A stretch of DNA of 64,000 bases from Enterobacteriaceae bacterium B14 (GCA_000307305.1 DF158882.1:547956-611955); one strand, 5' to 3'; counted from the stretch's first letter, positions 32,452-43,404 are shown. Program-made: numbers and translations. Notes: a model not told the origin generated them from the letters alone.

Positions 32452-33291
32452 TTAAAATAAAGAAGATTGCTCTGGCATATGTGGTGCTGGTGGAATATCG
32501 CTTAATAAGCGATGTAAATCTTGCCACAGCGTCAGTGCCTGCTGAGGTGAATCTGAATTATCTGGTGTATGAATAAAAAGAAAGGGTGTGCGCTGCTCCT
32601 TTCTCCACTCCGCTATCTTTTTTTCCCACGGTGAAAACCAACGCTGATTATCTGGGAGATGACCCCCGCCGATAAAACGAATGATAGGTTGTTGTGCTGT
32701 TGCCAGAGCGTGCACGGGAACTTTGGGTTTCTTCTGTTGTGCATCACGGATTGCCGCGGTTGTTGGTTCTGCGCTGTGAACAGGGCGGCTATCCATAATT
32801 GCTCGGTTTATGCCTCTTTGATGCAAACCTTGATTCAATTGGCGTTCTGCTTCACCTTTGGCAAAAAACGCAGGGTGCCTCACTTCAATGCCATAGCTAA
32901 AGAGGTCGGGAAGACTATCGAAGAATGCCCATAGACGCGGCAACTGCTCAGGGCCAAACCCAGAGGGCAGCTGCAGCCATAGTTGCCCGATCCTATCCTC
33001 AATGGGGCTTAAACAGCGGAAAAATTCACTGAGCTGAGTTTCGCATTGTAGGAGAGCCGCTTGATGGCTGATAGACGAGGGAAATTTAAAACAGAATCGA
33101 AAATTGTCAGATGTCATCGAGCGCCAGCGCTGTACGCTTTCTTGTTTTGGTAGTGCATAAAAGGTGGTATTACCTTCGACACAGTTAAATAAGCGGCTGT
33201 AATCGGCGAGGTCACATAGGCCTAAATGACTCCATGAGGCGTGCTGCCACTGAGGCAGTCCTATATAAAAAGGCAGGGTCGAAGATGGCAT
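32452..33291 (-). CDS. yecE: DUF72 family protein YecE
   Basis: TIM-barrel-like protein of family DUF72, function unknown. From ATG 33291 the 279 residues include FYIGLPQWQHASW, FNCVEGNTTFYALP, FRFCFKFPSSISHQAAL, YGIEVRHPAFF, the block DSRPVHSAEP and a QQSSLF-like end (EQSSLF). The open frame extends 21 codons upstream with no family match. The ribosome binding site is weak. yecD, its neighbour in E. coli, is absent. Confidence 0.9.
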   Translation of the reverse strand: MPSSTLPFYIGLPQWQHASWSHLGLCDLADYSRLFNCVEGNTTFYALPKQESVQRWRSMTSDNFRFCFKFPSSISHQAALLQCETQLSEFFRCLSPIEDRIGQLWLQLPSGFGPEQLPRLWAFFDSLPDLFSYGIEVRHPAFFAKGEAERQLNQGLHQRGINRAIMDSRPVHSAEPTTAAIRDAQQKKPKVPVHALATAQQPIIRFIGGGHLPDNQRWFSPWEKKIAEWRKEQRTPFLFIHTPDNSDSPQQALTLWQDLHRLLSDIPPAPHMPEQSSLF

Positions 33292-33504
33292 AGGCAATGA
33301 ATATGTAAAATATTTGCTAATAAGAATGAGTAGGGGTGAACTATATACGAACATAGAACAGAGTTTTAATGATTAATTGCATCGAGTCGTCATTGGTTGC
33401 CCTTATCGGCAGGCAGAATTTCCTTTATACTTACCCCCTTTTTCATAAAGCCTGTAAATCCACAAAAACTTGTGCCGATTTGATAACTGTGTCGATTTTA
33501 AACT

Positions 33505-33693
33505 ATGCCAATCTACGAATACGCTTGTAGCGACTGCAACCATAAGCTGGAAAAATTGCAGAAATTCTCTGACGCACCGTTGACCCAATGTCCGGCGTGT
33601 GGACAACCAACTTTGAAGAAACTCATCTCTGCGACGTCGTTCCAACTGAAAGGGTCGGGATGGTACGCCTCGGATTCCAAACCGAGTAACTAG
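33505..33693 (+). CDS. FmdB-family small zinc-ribbon protein
   Basis: 62-residue protein with a CxxC...CxxC zinc ribbon (Cys8, Cys11, Cys31, Cys34) in MPIYEYACSDCNHKLE and LTQCPACGQ. This is the FmdB/CxxC regulatory-protein family; the true role is unknown. It sits 65 bases upstream of aspS, a neighbourhood seen in several gammaproteobacteria, and could be co-transcribed with it. Confidence 0.85.
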   Translation: MPIYEYACSDCNHKLEKLQKFSDAPLTQCPACGQPTLKKLISATSFQLKGSGWYASDSKPSN

Positions 33694-33758
33694 AAAAATA
33701 CATCAGATAACCGCCGTATGATGTCAGCGCGGCATCGGCTGAGTAAAAGGATATCGTT

Positions 33759-35546
33759 ATGCGAAGTGAATATTGTGGGCAACTGAATCTATCTCATGTA
33801 GGTAAAGAGGTGACTCTGTGTGGTTGGGTTAACCGCCGTCGTGACTTAGGTGGTCTGATTTTTATCGATATGCGCGATCGTGAAGGCATCGTACAGGTCT
33901 TTTTTGATCCGGATGAGAAAGCGGCTTATGAGCAGGCATCTGAGTTGCGTAATGAGTTCTGCCTCCAGATTGTAGGCACCGTTCGTGCCCGTCCAGACAG
34001 CCAAGCTAATGCGGATATGGCGACGGGTGCTGTAGAAGTGTTCGCTCATAAACTTACTATTATCAACCGTGCTGAGCCTCTACCGCTGGATTTCAATCAG
34101 ACGAATACGGAAGAACAGCGTCTGAAGTACCGCTATCTAGACCTGCGCCGCCCAGAAATGGCAGATCGCCTGAAAACCCGTGCACGCATCACCAGCTTTG
34201 TTCGTCGTTTTATGGACGAGCACGGTTTTCTGGATATCGAAACCCCAATGCTGACGAAAGCAACGCCAGAGGGTGCGCGCGACTATTTGGTCCCTAGCCG
34301 TGTACATAAAGGCAAGTTTTATGCTCTGCCTCAGTCTCCGCAACTCTTCAAACAGCTGCTGATGATGTCTGGCTTCGATCGTTACTACCAGATCGTAAAA
34401 TGCTTCCGTGATGAAGATTTACGTGCCGATCGCCAACCTGAATTTACTCAGATCGACGTTGAAACCTCCTTTATGAGCGCCGAGCAAGTGCGTGAAGTGA
34501 TGGAGAAATTAGTGCGTAACCTATGGCAGGATGTGAAGGGTGTCGATCTAGGCAACTTCCCGATCATGACCTTTGCTGAGGCAATGCGCCGTTTTGGTTC
34601 AGATAAACCAGACCTACGTAACCCGATGGAATTAGTCGATGTTGCTGATCTGGTAAAAGAGGTCGAATTTAAAGTGTTCTCCGGCCCTGCTAACGACCCT
34701 AAAGGCCGTGTTGCTGCTATCCGTGTTCCGGGGGGGGCGCACTTAACTCGCAAACAGATTGATGACTATACGCAGTTTGTCGGCATTTATGGTGCGAAAG
34801 GCTTGGCATGGATGAAGGTTAACGACCGTGCTGGTGGTTTGGAAGGCGTTCAAAGCCCAGTGGCTAAATTCCTGACGGCTGACATTATCGAAAGCATTTT
34901 GGTTCGTACTCAGGCAGAAAGCGGCGACATTATCCTGTTTGGTGCAGACAGCGAAAAAGTTGCTACCGATGCGATGGGCGCACTGCGTCTGAAATTGGGC
35001 CGCGACCTGCAACTGACACGCTTAGACTCATGGGAGCCACTGTGGGTTATCGATTTCCCAATGTTTGAAGAGAATGGCGAAGGCGGCTTAACAGCAATGC
35101 ACCATCCATTTACTTCGCCACGTGATTTCACGCCAGAACAGCTTGCCTCTGACCCAGAGCAGGCAACGGCGAACGCCTACGATATGGTGATAAACGGTTA
35201 TGAAGTGGGTGGCGGTTCAGTTCGTATCCACAATAGCGCTATGCAGCAAACTGTTTTCCGTATTCTGGGTATCAACGAGCAGGAGCAGAGAGAGAAGTTT
35301 GGCTTCTTGCTAGATGCACTGAAATACGGCACACCGCCACACGCTGGCTTGGCGTTTGGCCTAGACCGTCTGGTGATGCTGCTGACAGGAACGGATAATA
35401 TCCGTGACGTTATTGCGTTCCCTAAAACCACGGCAGCCGCTTGCTTGATGACTGATGCTCCGAATTTCGCTAACGCGGCCTCTTTGCAAGAGCTGGCGAT
35501 CAGTGTGATTGCCAAGAGCAGTGATGACAGTGAAGAGAGTGCCTAA
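33759..35546 (+). CDS. aspS: Aspartyl-tRNA synthetase
   Basis: Class IIb synthetase that charges tRNA-Asp. The 595-residue protein has an N-terminal OB-fold anticodon domain ([26 protein letters not shown]), class II motif 1 near residue 150, and motif 2 [19 protein letters not shown]. The bacterial GAD insertion lies in the middle, and motif 3 ([15 protein letters not shown]) near residue 535. AAGGA lies before the ATG. The stop overlaps the nudB start by one base. Confidence 0.97.
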   Translation: MRSEYCGQLNLSHVGKEVTLCGWVNRRRDLGGLIFIDMRDREGIVQVFFDPDEKAAYEQASELRNEFCLQIVGTVRARPDSQANADMATGAVEVFAHKLTIINRAEPLPLDFNQTNTEEQRLKYRYLDLRRPEMADRLKTRARITSFVRRFMDEHGFLDIETPMLTKATPEGARDYLVPSRVHKGKFYALPQSPQLFKQLLMMSGFDRYYQIVKCFRDEDLRADRQPEFTQIDVETSFMSAEQVREVMEKLVRNLWQDVKGVDLGNFPIMTFAEAMRRFGSDKPDLRNPMELVDVADLVKEVEFKVFSGPANDPKGRVAAIRVPGGAHLTRKQIDDYTQFVGIYGAKGLAWMKVNDRAGGLEGVQSPVAKFLTADIIESILVRTQAESGDIILFGADSEKVATDAMGALRLKLGRDLQLTRLDSWEPLWVIDFPMFEENGEGGLTAMHHPFTSPRDFTPEQLASDPEQATANAYDMVINGYEVGGGSVRIHNSAMQQTVFRILGINEQEQREKFGFLLDALKYGTPPHAGLAFGLDRLVMLLTGTDNIRDVIAFPKTTAAACLMTDAPNFANAASLQELAISVIAKSSDDSEESA

Positions 35547-35986
35547 TGATTTATAAGCGGCCCGAATCCATCCTAGTGGTGATCTATAGCGCTAGCAGTG
35601 GACGGGTGCTGATGTTACAGCGGCGCGATGATCCTGATTTCTGGCAGTCGGTTACCGGCAGTTTAGAAGAGGGAGAAAGCGCGCCACAAGCTGCGCTGCG
35701 TGAAGTAAAGGAAGAAGTCGGTATTGATGTTCAGTCTGAACATCTCTCACTGCTCGACTGTCAACGCAGCGTAGAATTTGAGCTTTTTGCTCATTTACGC
35801 CACCGTTATGCCCCAGGCGTGACGCGAAATCTGGAACACTGGTTTTGTCTTGCTTTGCCTGATGAAAGAGTGGTGTTACTGACAGAGCATCATCAATATC
35901 GCTGGCTGGATGCTGAACAAGCAGGTCAGTTAACGAAGTCCTGGAGTAATCGAGAGGCGATTGAAGAGTTTGTGATATCCCCTTAA
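35546..35986 (+). CDS. nudB: Dihydroneopterin triphosphate pyrophosphatase NudB
   Basis: Nudix hydrolase that removes pyrophosphate from dihydroneopterin triphosphate in folate synthesis; also acts on dATP. The 146 residues start [15 protein letters not shown]. The Nudix box GSLEEGESAPQAALREVKEE with EEVGI is at about 36-58. It shares a base with the aspS stop codon. Confidence 0.94.
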   Translation: MIYKRPESILVVIYSASSGRVLMLQRRDDPDFWQSVTGSLEEGESAPQAALREVKEEVGIDVQSEHLSLLDCQRSVEFELFAHLRHRYAPGVTRNLEHWFCLALPDERVVLLTEHHQYRWLDAEQAGQLTKSWSNREAIEEFVISP

Positions 35987-36112
35987 TCTCTAGCCTGACA
36001 TGGTTAGGCATATGCCTTCAAAATTTAAGTCATGATGGGCATAGATGAGTAGAGTTGGATATAGTTGGATAGAGATCGTTAAGTCCTAGGGACTTTTTAT
36101 CGGAGAGTTATT

Positions 36113-36856
36113 ATGGCAGGTCATAGTAAGTGGGCTAACACGAAACATCGTAAAGCCGCTCAGGATTCAAAGCGCGGGAAAATATTTACTAAAATTATCC
36201 GCGAACTCGTTACCGCTGCGAAGTTAGGCGGTGGTGATCCAGGTTCAAACCCACGCTTGCGTGCAGCTATAGATAAAGCGCTGTCTAACAACATGACCCG
36301 TGATACGTTAAATCGTGCGGTGGCTCGCGGTGTTGGTGGTGATGATGATAGTGATATGGAAACCATCATCTATGAAGGTTACGGTCCCGGCGGCACGGCT
36401 GTTATGGTTGAGTGCTTGAGTGATAACCGTAACCGTACTGTTTCCGAAGTGCGTCATGCCTTCACTAAGTGCGGTGGTAATCTCGGTACTGATGGTTCCG
36501 TCTCTTATCTATTCACTAAGAAAGGTGTTATCTCCTATCCTGTGGGCTCTGATGAAGACGCAGTCATGGATGCCGCATTAGAAGCGGGTGCAGATGATGT
36601 TGTGGTATACGATGACGGTGCAATTGACGTTTACACCACACCAGAAGCTTTCGGTGCAGTAAAAGATGCGCTAGATGCCGCAGGTCTAGTGGCAGAAGGG
36701 GCAGAGGTTTCTCTTATCCCATCAATGAAAGCTGATCTGGATGAAGACACAGCACCTAAACTCCTAAAAATGATTGATATGCTAGAAGATTCAGACGATG
36801 TTCAAGAGGTTTACCACAACGGTGAGATCTCTGACGAGGTTGCGGCCACGCTGTAA
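36113..36856 (+). CDS. yebC: YebC/TACO1-family protein
   Basis: 247-residue protein opening [23 protein letters not shown]. The family was long annotated as a transcriptional regulator; newer reports link members to translation through polyproline stretches. Other family blocks are [23 protein letters not shown] and GAVSYLF-like GSVSYLF. GAGAG lies before the ATG. It is followed after 17 bases by ruvC, as in most gammaproteobacteria. Confidence 0.94.
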   Translation: MAGHSKWANTKHRKAAQDSKRGKIFTKIIRELVTAAKLGGGDPGSNPRLRAAIDKALSNNMTRDTLNRAVARGVGGDDDSDMETIIYEGYGPGGTAVMVECLSDNRNRTVSEVRHAFTKCGGNLGTDGSVSYLFTKKGVISYPVGSDEDAVMDAALEAGADDVVVYDDGAIDVYTTPEAFGAVKDALDAAGLVAEGAEVSLIPSMKADLDEDTAPKLLKMIDMLEDSDDVQEVYHNGEISDEVAATL

Positions 36857-36873
36857 TCGCGTATCCCCATTCT

Positions 36874-37395
36874 ATGTCTATCATCCTTGGCATTGACCCC
36901 GGCTCACGGATCACTGGTTATGGCGTGATTCGTCAGCAGGGGCGGCAGTTACACTATCTCGGCAGCGGCTGTATCCGCACTGCTGTCGATGATTTACCCT
37001 CCCGTTTGAAAATTATTTACGCTGGTGTCAGCGAAATAATCACCCAATTTCAGCCAGATTTTTTTGCTATAGAACAGGTCTTTATGGCACGAAACGCAGA
37101 TTCGGCACTAAAACTCGGTCAGGCCCGCGGCGCGGCGATTGTTGCTGCAGTGAATGCAGACTTGCCCGTTTTTGAATATGCGGCGCGCCAAGTGAAGCAA
37201 ACCGTTGTAGGGACTGGTGCAGCAGAAAAAGCACAGGTGCAGCATATGGTTCGCTCGCTGTTGAAATTACCCGCTAACCCTCAGGCGGATGCGGCGGACG
37301 CTTTAGCTATTGCCATCACTCACAGCCACATGAGCCAAAATACGATAAAGATAGGGCCGGGTAATCTCAATCTCTCCCGAGGGAGGTTAAAATGA
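36874..37395 (+). CDS. ruvC: Holliday junction resolvase RuvC
   Basis: Dimeric endonuclease that cuts Holliday junctions made by recombination and moved by RuvAB. 173 residues, the E. coli length. RNase H-like active-site acidic residues are visible in [12 protein letters not shown] (first Asp at 8), FAIEQVF, and [13 protein letters not shown] near 138-142. It is not under the LexA box, which lies after it and serves ruvAB. Confidence 0.96.
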   Translation: MSIILGIDPGSRITGYGVIRQQGRQLHYLGSGCIRTAVDDLPSRLKIIYAGVSEIITQFQPDFFAIEQVFMARNADSALKLGQARGAAIVAAVNADLPVFEYAARQVKQTVVGTGAAEKAQVQHMVRSLLKLPANPQADAADALAIAITHSHMSQNTIKIGPGNLNLSRGRLK

Positions 37396-37432
37396 GAGGA
37401 ATGAGTGGATTTCTGTATTAAAGGGCATGTTT

Positions 37433-37460
37433 AAGGCTGGATATTCATCCAGCTTTTTTT
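37433..37460 (+). terminator. Terminator-like hairpin after ruvC (contains the LexA box)
   Basis: GCTGGAT (37436-37442) pairs with ATCCAGC (37447-37453) around a 4-base loop, followed by seven T residues (37454-37460). It fits a Rho-independent terminator for yebC-ruvC. The same bases form the ruvAB LexA operator. Confidence 0.75.
37437..37452 (+). promoter_or_regulatory. LexA (SOS) box of ruvAB
   Basis: CTGGATATTCATCCAG fits the CTG-N10-CAG operator and differs in few positions from the E. coli ruvAB box as I recall it (CTGGATATCTATCCAG). It lies about 130 bases before ruvA. TATAAC at 37465-37470 could be the -10 box. The SOS response would thus induce ruvAB but not ruvC. Confidence 0.88.
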
Positions 37461-37581
37461 GTGATATAACCATCGGCAATAAAATATTAAGCCAAAATAA
37501 TTTGAGTTGTAAGGTAAAACGCCTTGGCATTTTGCCCTGCAATTTGAAGTATGACGGGTATTAACCATAAGGATCGAAGCC

Positions 37582-38193
37582 GTGATAGGTCGCCTGAGAG
37601 GAATTATTTTAGAAAAGCAGCCACCAGAAGTATTGCTGGAGGTTAACGGAGTAGGGTATGAGGTATTTATGCCGATGACCTGTTTCTATGAGCTGCCTAA
37701 TCAGGGACAAGAGGCAACGATTTTTACCCATTTTGTCGTGCGTGAAGATGCTCAATTGCTATATGGCTTTAACGATAAGCAAGAGAGAGCGCTGTTTCGC
37801 GAGCTGATTAAAGTGAATGGTGTTGGGCCTAAGCTCGCTTTAGCTATTCTATCTGGCATGTCGGCGCAGCAGTTCGTCCGAGCAGTAGAGAATGAAGAGA
37901 TCAATTCACTCATCAAGCTACCAGGTGTAGGTAAAAAGACAGCAGAGCGACTTGTTGTTGAGATGAAAGACCGCTTTAAAGGCCTTAATGGAGATCTCTT
38001 TAACGGCACCGAGTTACCTGTTGCGGTAAATAGCAGCACGCGCAGCGAGCTGGATGCCGAGGCAGAAGCTGTTTCAGCGCTGGTCTCTTTAGGTTATAAA
38101 CCACAGGAAGCAAGCCGCATGATCAGCAAAGTGGTGAAACCTAGTGCTGATTGTGAAACTCTAATCCGCGACGCACTACGTGCGGCGATGTGA
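37582..38193 (+). CDS. ruvA: Holliday junction DNA helicase subunit RuvA
   Basis: Tetrameric junction-binding protein that loads RuvB. The 203-residue product starts at GTG 37582 with AAGGA upstream ([27 protein letters not shown] after the initiator, broken here into the OB-fold). Two helix-hairpin-helix motifs follow ([14 protein letters not shown] and [17 protein letters not shown]), then a C-terminal RuvB-binding domain ([12 protein letters not shown]). Confidence 0.96.
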   Translation: MIGRLRGIILEKQPPEVLLEVNGVGYEVFMPMTCFYELPNQGQEATIFTHFVVREDAQLLYGFNDKQERALFRELIKVNGVGPKLALAILSGMSAQQFVRAVENEEINSLIKLPGVGKKTAERLVVEMKDRFKGLNGDLFNGTELPVAVNSSTRSELDAEAEAVSALVSLGYKPQEASRMISKVVKPSADCETLIRDALRAAM

Positions 38194-38201
38194 GGTAAGC
38201 C

Positions 38202-39212
38202 ATGATAGAAGCCGATCGCCTGATTACATCTGAAGTTTTGGTCGAAGAAGAAGAGGTCATCGACAGAGCTATTCGGCCAAAGAGCCTGTCTGATTATGTC
38301 GGACAGCCTACTGTTCGTGAACAAATGGAAATCTTTATTCAAGCGGCGAAGCTACGTGGTCAGGCTCTCGATCATCTGCTTATCTTTGGCCCTCCGGGCT
38401 TAGGTAAAACAACGCTGGCTAATATCGTTGCTAATGAGATGGGCGTTAATTTGCGCACCACGTCTGGTCCAGTGCTAGAGAAAGCGGGCGATTTGGCTGC
38501 GATGTTAACCAACCTTGAGCCCCATGATGTTTTGTTTATCGATGAAATCCATCGGCTCTCTCCTGTAGTCGAAGAGATCCTCTATCCTGCTATGGAGGAT
38601 TATCAGCTCGATATCATGATTGGTGAAGGGCCAGCGGCACGTTCGATTAAAATTGATTTACCTCCTTTCACTCTTGTGGGGGCGACGACTCGAGCTGGTT
38701 CGCTAACGTCACCACTGCGAGATCGTTTTGGTATTGTTCAGCGCTTAGAGTTCTACCAAGTGGCCGACTTACAAACGATAGTGAGCCGTAGTGCTAATTG
38801 TTTAGGCTTAGCATTAACGGATGAAGGTTCGCACGAAATAGCCCGCAGAGCGCGAGGAACACCACGTATTGCTAACCGTTTGTTACGTCGTGTGAGAGAT
38901 TTTGCCGAGGTGAAAGCAAATGGTGATATTGATGACAGAGTGGCGACACTGGCTCTCGATATGCTGGATGTAGATGCGGAAGGCTTCGATTTTATGGACC
39001 GCAAACTCCTGCTGGCGATTATCGATAAATTCACCGGTGGCCCAGTAGGATTAGACAACCTAGCTGCTGCGATTGGTGAAGAGCGTGAAACGATAGAGGA
39101 TGTGTTGGAACCCTTTCTGATCCAGCAGGGCTTCATTCAAAGAACACCACGTGGAAGAATGGCGACAGCACGTGCTTATACGCATTTCGGGCTGACGCGA
39201 GATAATGACTAG
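38202..39212 (+). CDS. ruvB: Holliday junction branch-migration ATPase RuvB
   Basis: Hexameric AAA+ motor of branch migration. The 336-residue protein has Walker [12 protein letters not shown] (near 62-72), Walker [12 protein letters not shown], sensor 1 ATTRAG, the arginine finger region [10 protein letters not shown], and a C-terminal winged-helix domain ([16 protein letters not shown]). It starts eight bases after ruvA, with GAGG upstream. Confidence 0.97.
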   Translation: MIEADRLITSEVLVEEEEVIDRAIRPKSLSDYVGQPTVREQMEIFIQAAKLRGQALDHLLIFGPPGLGKTTLANIVANEMGVNLRTTSGPVLEKAGDLAAMLTNLEPHDVLFIDEIHRLSPVVEEILYPAMEDYQLDIMIGEGPAARSIKIDLPPFTLVGATTRAGSLTSPLRDRFGIVQRLEFYQVADLQTIVSRSANCLGLALTDEGSHEIARRARGTPRIANRLLRRVRDFAEVKANGDIDDRVATLALDMLDVDAEGFDFMDRKLLLAIIDKFTGGPVGLDNLAAAIGEERETIEDVLEPFLIQQGFIQRTPRGRMATARAYTHFGLTRDND

Positions 39213-39267
39213 AGTTTAACGTTAGTTACCTTCAAGATTTATTCTCAATAATTATGCCTAATATTGA

Positions 39268-39300
39268 ACCCATAAACAGGAAGCAATCCTGTTTATGGGT
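39268..39300. terminator. Hairpin between ruvB and znuB
   Basis: Perfect 14-bp stem (39268-39281 with 39287-39300; ACCCATAAACAGGA and its complement) with a 5-base loop between convergent genes. No strong T-run on either side. Confidence 0.65.
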
Positions 39301-39310
39301 CAACTAATCT

Positions 39311-40096
39311 TTAAGCAAGTTGCTTTTTCATCAGACTAAGAATAAACATCCCTGTTGCGCACAAAACGACAGAAGGGCCAGCGGGAGTATCGTAGACAGC
39401 AGAAAATGCAAGCCCACCAGTGACGGCAATGATACCCACTAAAACGGCAAATCCTGCCATCTGCTCCGGTGTTCTGGCGAAGCGTCTTGCTGTGGCGGCA
39501 GGGATAATCAGCAGAGAAGTAATAATCAACGCACCAACAAATTTCATTGCTACGCCGATAGTGAGTGCAGTAACCAACATAAGAATAATGCGTGTTCGTT
39601 CTAGATTAATCCCATCAACGTGAGCCAGTTCCGGGCTAACGGTGACGGAGAGTAGTGGTGTCCATTGCCACCACAGCAGTAATAAAACCGCCACAACACC
39701 AGAGCCGATTAAAATAATGTCATCCATCGTGACAGAGAGCAGATCGCCAAACAGATAAGCCATCAGGTCCACGCGAATATTTGACATCAAGCTGACGGTG
39801 ACTAAACCGAGTGAGAGTGCACTGTGGGCCATAATCCCTAAGAGAGTATCTACAGCAAGCTGAGGTTTACGCTCAAGCCAAACTAGCCCCAGAGCTAATA
39901 GCAGTGTGACTGCAATGATGGCGTAATAGGGGTTAATATTTAGCAACAGACCGAAGGCAACACCGAGCAAAGAAGCATGGGCAAGCGTATCACCAAAATA
40001 AGACATTCTTCGCCAGACAACGAAAGAGCCTAATGGCCCAGCAGCACAAGCCAAAAGGATACCGGCAAGCCAGCCAGGAAGTAATAACTCAATCAT
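39311..40096 (-). CDS. znuB: Zinc ABC transporter permease ZnuB
   Basis: Inner-membrane permease of the high-affinity zinc importer. 261 residues, ABC-3 family, with about eight membrane segments; starts [28 protein letters not shown]-like sequence and contains [16 protein letters not shown] near residue 32. It overlaps znuC by eight bases. Confidence 0.95.
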   Translation of the reverse strand: MIELLLPGWLAGILLACAAGPLGSFVVWRRMSYFGDTLAHASLLGVAFGLLLNINPYYAIIAVTLLLALGLVWLERKPQLAVDTLLGIMAHSALSLGLVTVSLMSNIRVDLMAYLFGDLLSVTMDDIILIGSGVVAVLLLLWWQWTPLLSVTVSPELAHVDGINLERTRIILMLVTALTIGVAMKFVGALIITSLLIIPAATARRFARTPEQMAGFAVLVGIIAVTGGLAFSAVYDTPAGPSVVLCATGMFILSLMKKQLA

Positions 40097-40868
40097 GTGT
40101 GCTGGCTCCTTGCCTCTCAGCGGTCTTTAGATCAATCCGACCTTTAATGTCATGATGACTATGGTGGTGTTGGTGATCGTGTCGATAAAGGGCTAACTGC
40201 TGGGAACCTCGTTGCCCAAACATAGCGATAAACTCAGGGTGTGCAGATACGACTTCCGGTGTGCCTGAACAGCAAATATGTTCATTCAAACAAAGTACTT
40301 CATCCGTTTTTGCCATCACTAAGTGCAAATCATGGGAAACCATGAGAACGCCGCAGTCCAGCTCTTTTCTCAACTGATCGATAAGGTCATACAGTGCAAT
40401 TTGACCATTCACATCAACACCCTGAGTTGGCTCATCTAACACTAAAAGCTGCGGATGGTTCAGCAAGGCTCTTGCTAGCAGTACGCGCTGATTTTCACCA
40501 CCAGAAAGCCTCTGCATGGGCTGATCTATGAGGTGCTCAGCATGAACGCGGCGCAGAGCTGGCAAAATATCAGCACGTTTTACGTTAGGGCGTAGGCGCA
40601 TAAATCTGCCAACGGTAAGAGGCATTGTTGCATCAAGATGCAGTTTTTGGGGGACATAGCCAATTTGGAGTTTATTTTGTCGGATTATTTCGCCTTGAGT
40701 GGGGGTAATGAGTCCCAATACAAGTCTTACCAACGTAGATTTTCCCGCGCCATTAGGCCCTAATAGCGTCAATATTCGGCCTTTTTGTAAAGAAAAAGAG
40801 ATATTGTTGAGAACCCGCCGTTGACCAAAGGTTACCGAGACATTTTTGAGGTTTGCCAAATCGGACAT
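40089..40868 (-). CDS. znuC: Zinc ABC transporter ATPase ZnuC
   Basis: ATPase subunit of the zinc importer. The 259 residues carry Walker [11 protein letters not shown] (about 36-45), signature [15 protein letters not shown], Walker [13 protein letters not shown] and the switch histidine in [10 protein letters not shown] histidine-rich tail ([13 protein letters not shown]) near residues 229-241 is a plausible zinc-sensing or storage segment. It is transcribed divergently from znuA under a shared Zur box. Confidence 0.96.
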   Translation of the reverse strand: MSDLANLKNVSVTFGQRRVLNNISFSLQKGRILTLLGPNGAGKSTLVRLVLGLITPTQGEIIRQNKLQIGYVPQKLHLDATMPLTVGRFMRLRPNVKRADILPALRRVHAEHLIDQPMQRLSGGENQRVLLARALLNHPQLLVLDEPTQGVDVNGQIALYDLIDQLRKELDCGVLMVSHDLHLVMAKTDEVLCLNEHICCSGTPEVVSAHPEFIAMFGQRGSQQLALYRHDHQHHHSHHDIKGRIDLKTAERQGASTHD

Positions 40869-40891
40869 AAGAATACGTCTTGCAGAATGAA

Positions 40892-40916
40892 TGAAATGTT
40901 ATAATATAACATTTCA
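40892..40916. promoter_or_regulatory. Zur operator between znuC and znuA
   Basis: A perfect 25-base palindrome centred on 40904, with half-site TGAAATGTTATA. It matches the enterobacterial Zur box consensus (GAAATGTTATAnTATAACATTTC type). It contains TATAAT (40900-40905), so bound Zur would block a -10 region. The site is 23 bases from the znuC start and 25 bases from the znuA start. Confidence 0.93.
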
Positions 40917-40941
40917 CCGAAGATTACGAAGAGATTTCATC

Positions 40942-41898
40942 ATGAAACACCAGACAAAATGGTTACGTCGTGCAACTCTGGCAGTGGCGTTAGCCGCAGC
41001 GATACCTGCATTTCAAGCATCGGCCGCTGTTGTTACCTCTATCCGGCCTTTAGGGTTCATTGCAGCGGCGATTGCCGATGGTGTACTTCCTACAGAAGTT
41101 TTGCTACCAGATGGTGCATCGCCGCACGATTATGCGCTTCGTCCCTCCGATGTCCAGAACTTACGTAAAGCAGACTTGGTCATTTGGGTTGGGCCAGATA
41201 TGGAAGGCTTTTTGACTAAGTCACTACAGCAAGTCGACTCTGCTAAACAGATTGCGCTCTCCGAGCTTCCTGATGTTAAAAAAGGACTAATTAAGGACAC
41301 AGATGATGACGATGACCACGAGCACGGTCATGACCATGCAGCGGGAGAGGGGCATGGGCATGATGAGCATCATCACGGTGAATATAATATGCACATTTGG
41401 TTGTCTCCAGATATGGCAGAAACGTCCGCTGTGGCAATACATCAGAAATTAGTGGAACGTTTTCCAGAAAAGAAGAGTCAACTTGACGGAAACTTACATA
41501 AATTCCAGCAAGAATTGCAGCAAACAAATGCAAATATTGATAAAATGCTAAAACCTGTGCAAGGAAAAGGGTATTTTGTTTTCCATGACGCCTATGGCTA
41601 CTTTGAAAACCACTTTGGTCTGAAGCAACTCGGCCATTTTACAGTGAACCCTGAAATACAGCCTGGAGCACAGCATTTACATCAAATTAGAACTCAGTTG
41701 GTTGAGCAGAAAGCAAACTGTATTTTTGCTGAACCACAATTCAGGCCGGCCGTAATTAAAGCCGTTGCTCAGGGCACAAATGTGCATATCGGGACGTTAG
41801 ATCCACTGGGTAGCGGAATCGCATTGGAAAGAGAGAGTTATGTGAAATATTTATCACATCTGTCAGAACAATTCGTGAGCTGCTTGAAAGACGATTAA
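40942..41898 (+). CDS. znuA: Zinc ABC transporter periplasmic binding protein ZnuA
   Basis: Captures zinc in the periplasm for ZnuBC. The 318-residue reading from ATG 40942 starts [20 protein letters not shown], a signal peptide cleaved after ASA. Zinc-site histidines occur in [12 protein letters not shown], the block NMHIWLSPD and [13 protein letters not shown] His/Asp-rich flexible loop lies at about residues 121-145. The open frame reaches back into the Zur box, which rules out the earlier start. Confidence 0.96.
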   Translation: MKHQTKWLRRATLAVALAAAIPAFQASAAVVTSIRPLGFIAAAIADGVLPTEVLLPDGASPHDYALRPSDVQNLRKADLVIWVGPDMEGFLTKSLQQVDSAKQIALSELPDVKKGLIKDTDDDDDHEHGHDHAAGEGHGHDEHHHGEYNMHIWLSPDMAETSAVAIHQKLVERFPEKKSQLDGNLHKFQQELQQTNANIDKMLKPVQGKGYFVFHDAYGYFENHFGLKQLGHFTVNPEIQPGAQHLHQIRTQLVEQKANCIFAEPQFRPAVIKAVAQGTNVHIGTLDPLGSGIALERESYVKYLSHLSEQFVSCLKDD

Positions 41899-41910
41899 AA
41901 GGAAAACGAA

Positions 41911-43227
41911 GTGCAGCAGATAACCAAGTCTGTCACTCTGGCATACAGCAGCCTACCAAGACCCCATCGTATTATGTTGGGGTCTTTAACTGTTATCACG
42001 CTAGCGATTGCTGTCTGGCGTCCCGCTATCTATAGCCATACTGACTCTGAGTCACTGCCAGTTCCTGCAGCATCAGAATCTGTACAGGCTAATACATTAA
42101 CGCCAGAAGCAAGTGAGCCACTAGATCAGGCTGCACCCGACGATAGTATTCCTGAAGATGAACTGGACCAAAAAGTCGGTGCAACGGATGTCCATGAATA
42201 CATCGTTTCTGATGGCGATACATTAGGTAGTATCCTTACTCAGTATGGTATCGATATGTCTGATGTGGCTTTGATCTCTAACCAAAACCGTGCCCTCCGT
42301 AATCTGAAAATTGGTCAGCAGCTTTCTTGGAAGGTAAACGAAACGGGTGACCTGAAAGAGTTAACGTGGGTGGTTTCCCGTAAAGAAACTCGTGTTTATG
42401 AGCATGTTGAGGGCCGTTTTGCAGAGAAAACTGAAAGCAAAGAGGGTGAATGGCGTAACAGCGTTGTTAGCGGGACTGTCACTGGTAGCTTTGTTACCAG
42501 TGCTCGAAATGCCGGGTTGAGTAACTCTGAAATTAACGCTGTGACTAAAGCATTACAGTGGCAAATGGATTTCCGTAAGCTACGTAAAGGCGATCAGTTT
42601 TCTGCACTATTTTCTCGTGAAAAGATGGATGGAAAGGACGATAAAAGCCAATTAACGGCGGTTCGCCTACGCACTGGCGGCAAAGACTATTATGCTGTAC
42701 GTGCAGAAGACGGTAAGTTTTATGATCAAGAAGGTTCTGGGTTAGCCCGTGGCTTTATGCGTTTCCCAACGATGAAGCAGTTCCGCATTTCATCTCAGTT
42801 TAACCCACGGCGCTTACACCCAGTAACGGGGCGTATAGCACCACATAAAGGCGTAGATTTTTCTATGCCTGTAGGGACTCCAGTGCTTGCTGTGGGGGAT
42901 GGTGAAGTCGTTCTTGCCAAGATGAGTGGCGCGGCGGGTAACTATGTTGCTATTCGACATGGTCGCCAGTACACCACACACTACATGCACCTTAAGAAAC
43001 TGCTTGTTAAGCCAGGGCAGAAAGTAAAACGAGGTGAACGCATTGCGCTTTCTGGTAATACAGGGCGTTCAACAGGGCCTCATTTACATTATGAATTCTG
43101 GATCAACAATCAAGCCGTTAACCCATTAACTGCTAAGCTGCCACGTTCTGATGGTTTAGCGGGTAAAGAGCGAACTGACTTCTTGGCCCAAGTTAAGGAA
43201 GTCACGCCTCAGTTGCAATTTAATTGA
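41911..43227 (+). CDS. mepM: Murein DD-endopeptidase MepM
   Basis: Cuts D-Ala-mDAP cross-links to allow peptidoglycan growth. 438 residues from a GTG at 41911 with AAGGA upstream. It has an N-terminal membrane anchor (about 24-40), a LysM-like domain (HEYIVSDGDTLGSILTQYGI, near 93), an OapA-type linker region, and a C-terminal M23 peptidase with zinc motifs HKGVDFSMP and the HLHYEFW (HxH) block. It follows znuA by 12 bases, as in E. coli. Confidence 0.95.
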   Translation: MQQITKSVTLAYSSLPRPHRIMLGSLTVITLAIAVWRPAIYSHTDSESLPVPAASESVQANTLTPEASEPLDQAAPDDSIPEDELDQKVGATDVHEYIVSDGDTLGSILTQYGIDMSDVALISNQNRALRNLKIGQQLSWKVNETGDLKELTWVVSRKETRVYEHVEGRFAEKTESKEGEWRNSVVSGTVTGSFVTSARNAGLSNSEINAVTKALQWQMDFRKLRKGDQFSALFSREKMDGKDDKSQLTAVRLRTGGKDYYAVRAEDGKFYDQEGSGLARGFMRFPTMKQFRISSQFNPRRLHPVTGRIAPHKGVDFSMPVGTPVLAVGDGEVVLAKMSGAAGNYVAIRHGRQYTTHYMHLKKLLVKPGQKVKRGERIALSGNTGRSTGPHLHYEFWINNQAVNPLTAKLPRSDGLAGKERTDFLAQVKEVTPQLQFN

Positions 43228-43241
43228 TTAATATAGCTAAT

Positions 43242-43275
43242 AAAATAGCCGGTAACGTAACTTACCGGCTATTTT
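43242..43275 (+). terminator. Terminator after mepM
   Basis: 14-bp stem AAAATAGCCGGTAA/TTACCGGCTATTTT (43242-43255/43262-43275) with a 6-base loop and a T-rich 3' side, 15 bases after the mepM stop. Confidence 0.85.
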
Positions 43276-43404
43276 GCTTTATAATTCATTGAATTTTGAT
43301 AGATGAAAGATAACACTGATTTTTAATGGTGTTATCTCGTGAACGTTTTAGGCTGCCTTTAACCAAGTTGCTGGGAGCTGACCACTGATTCAAAGAGTTT
43401 ATTC

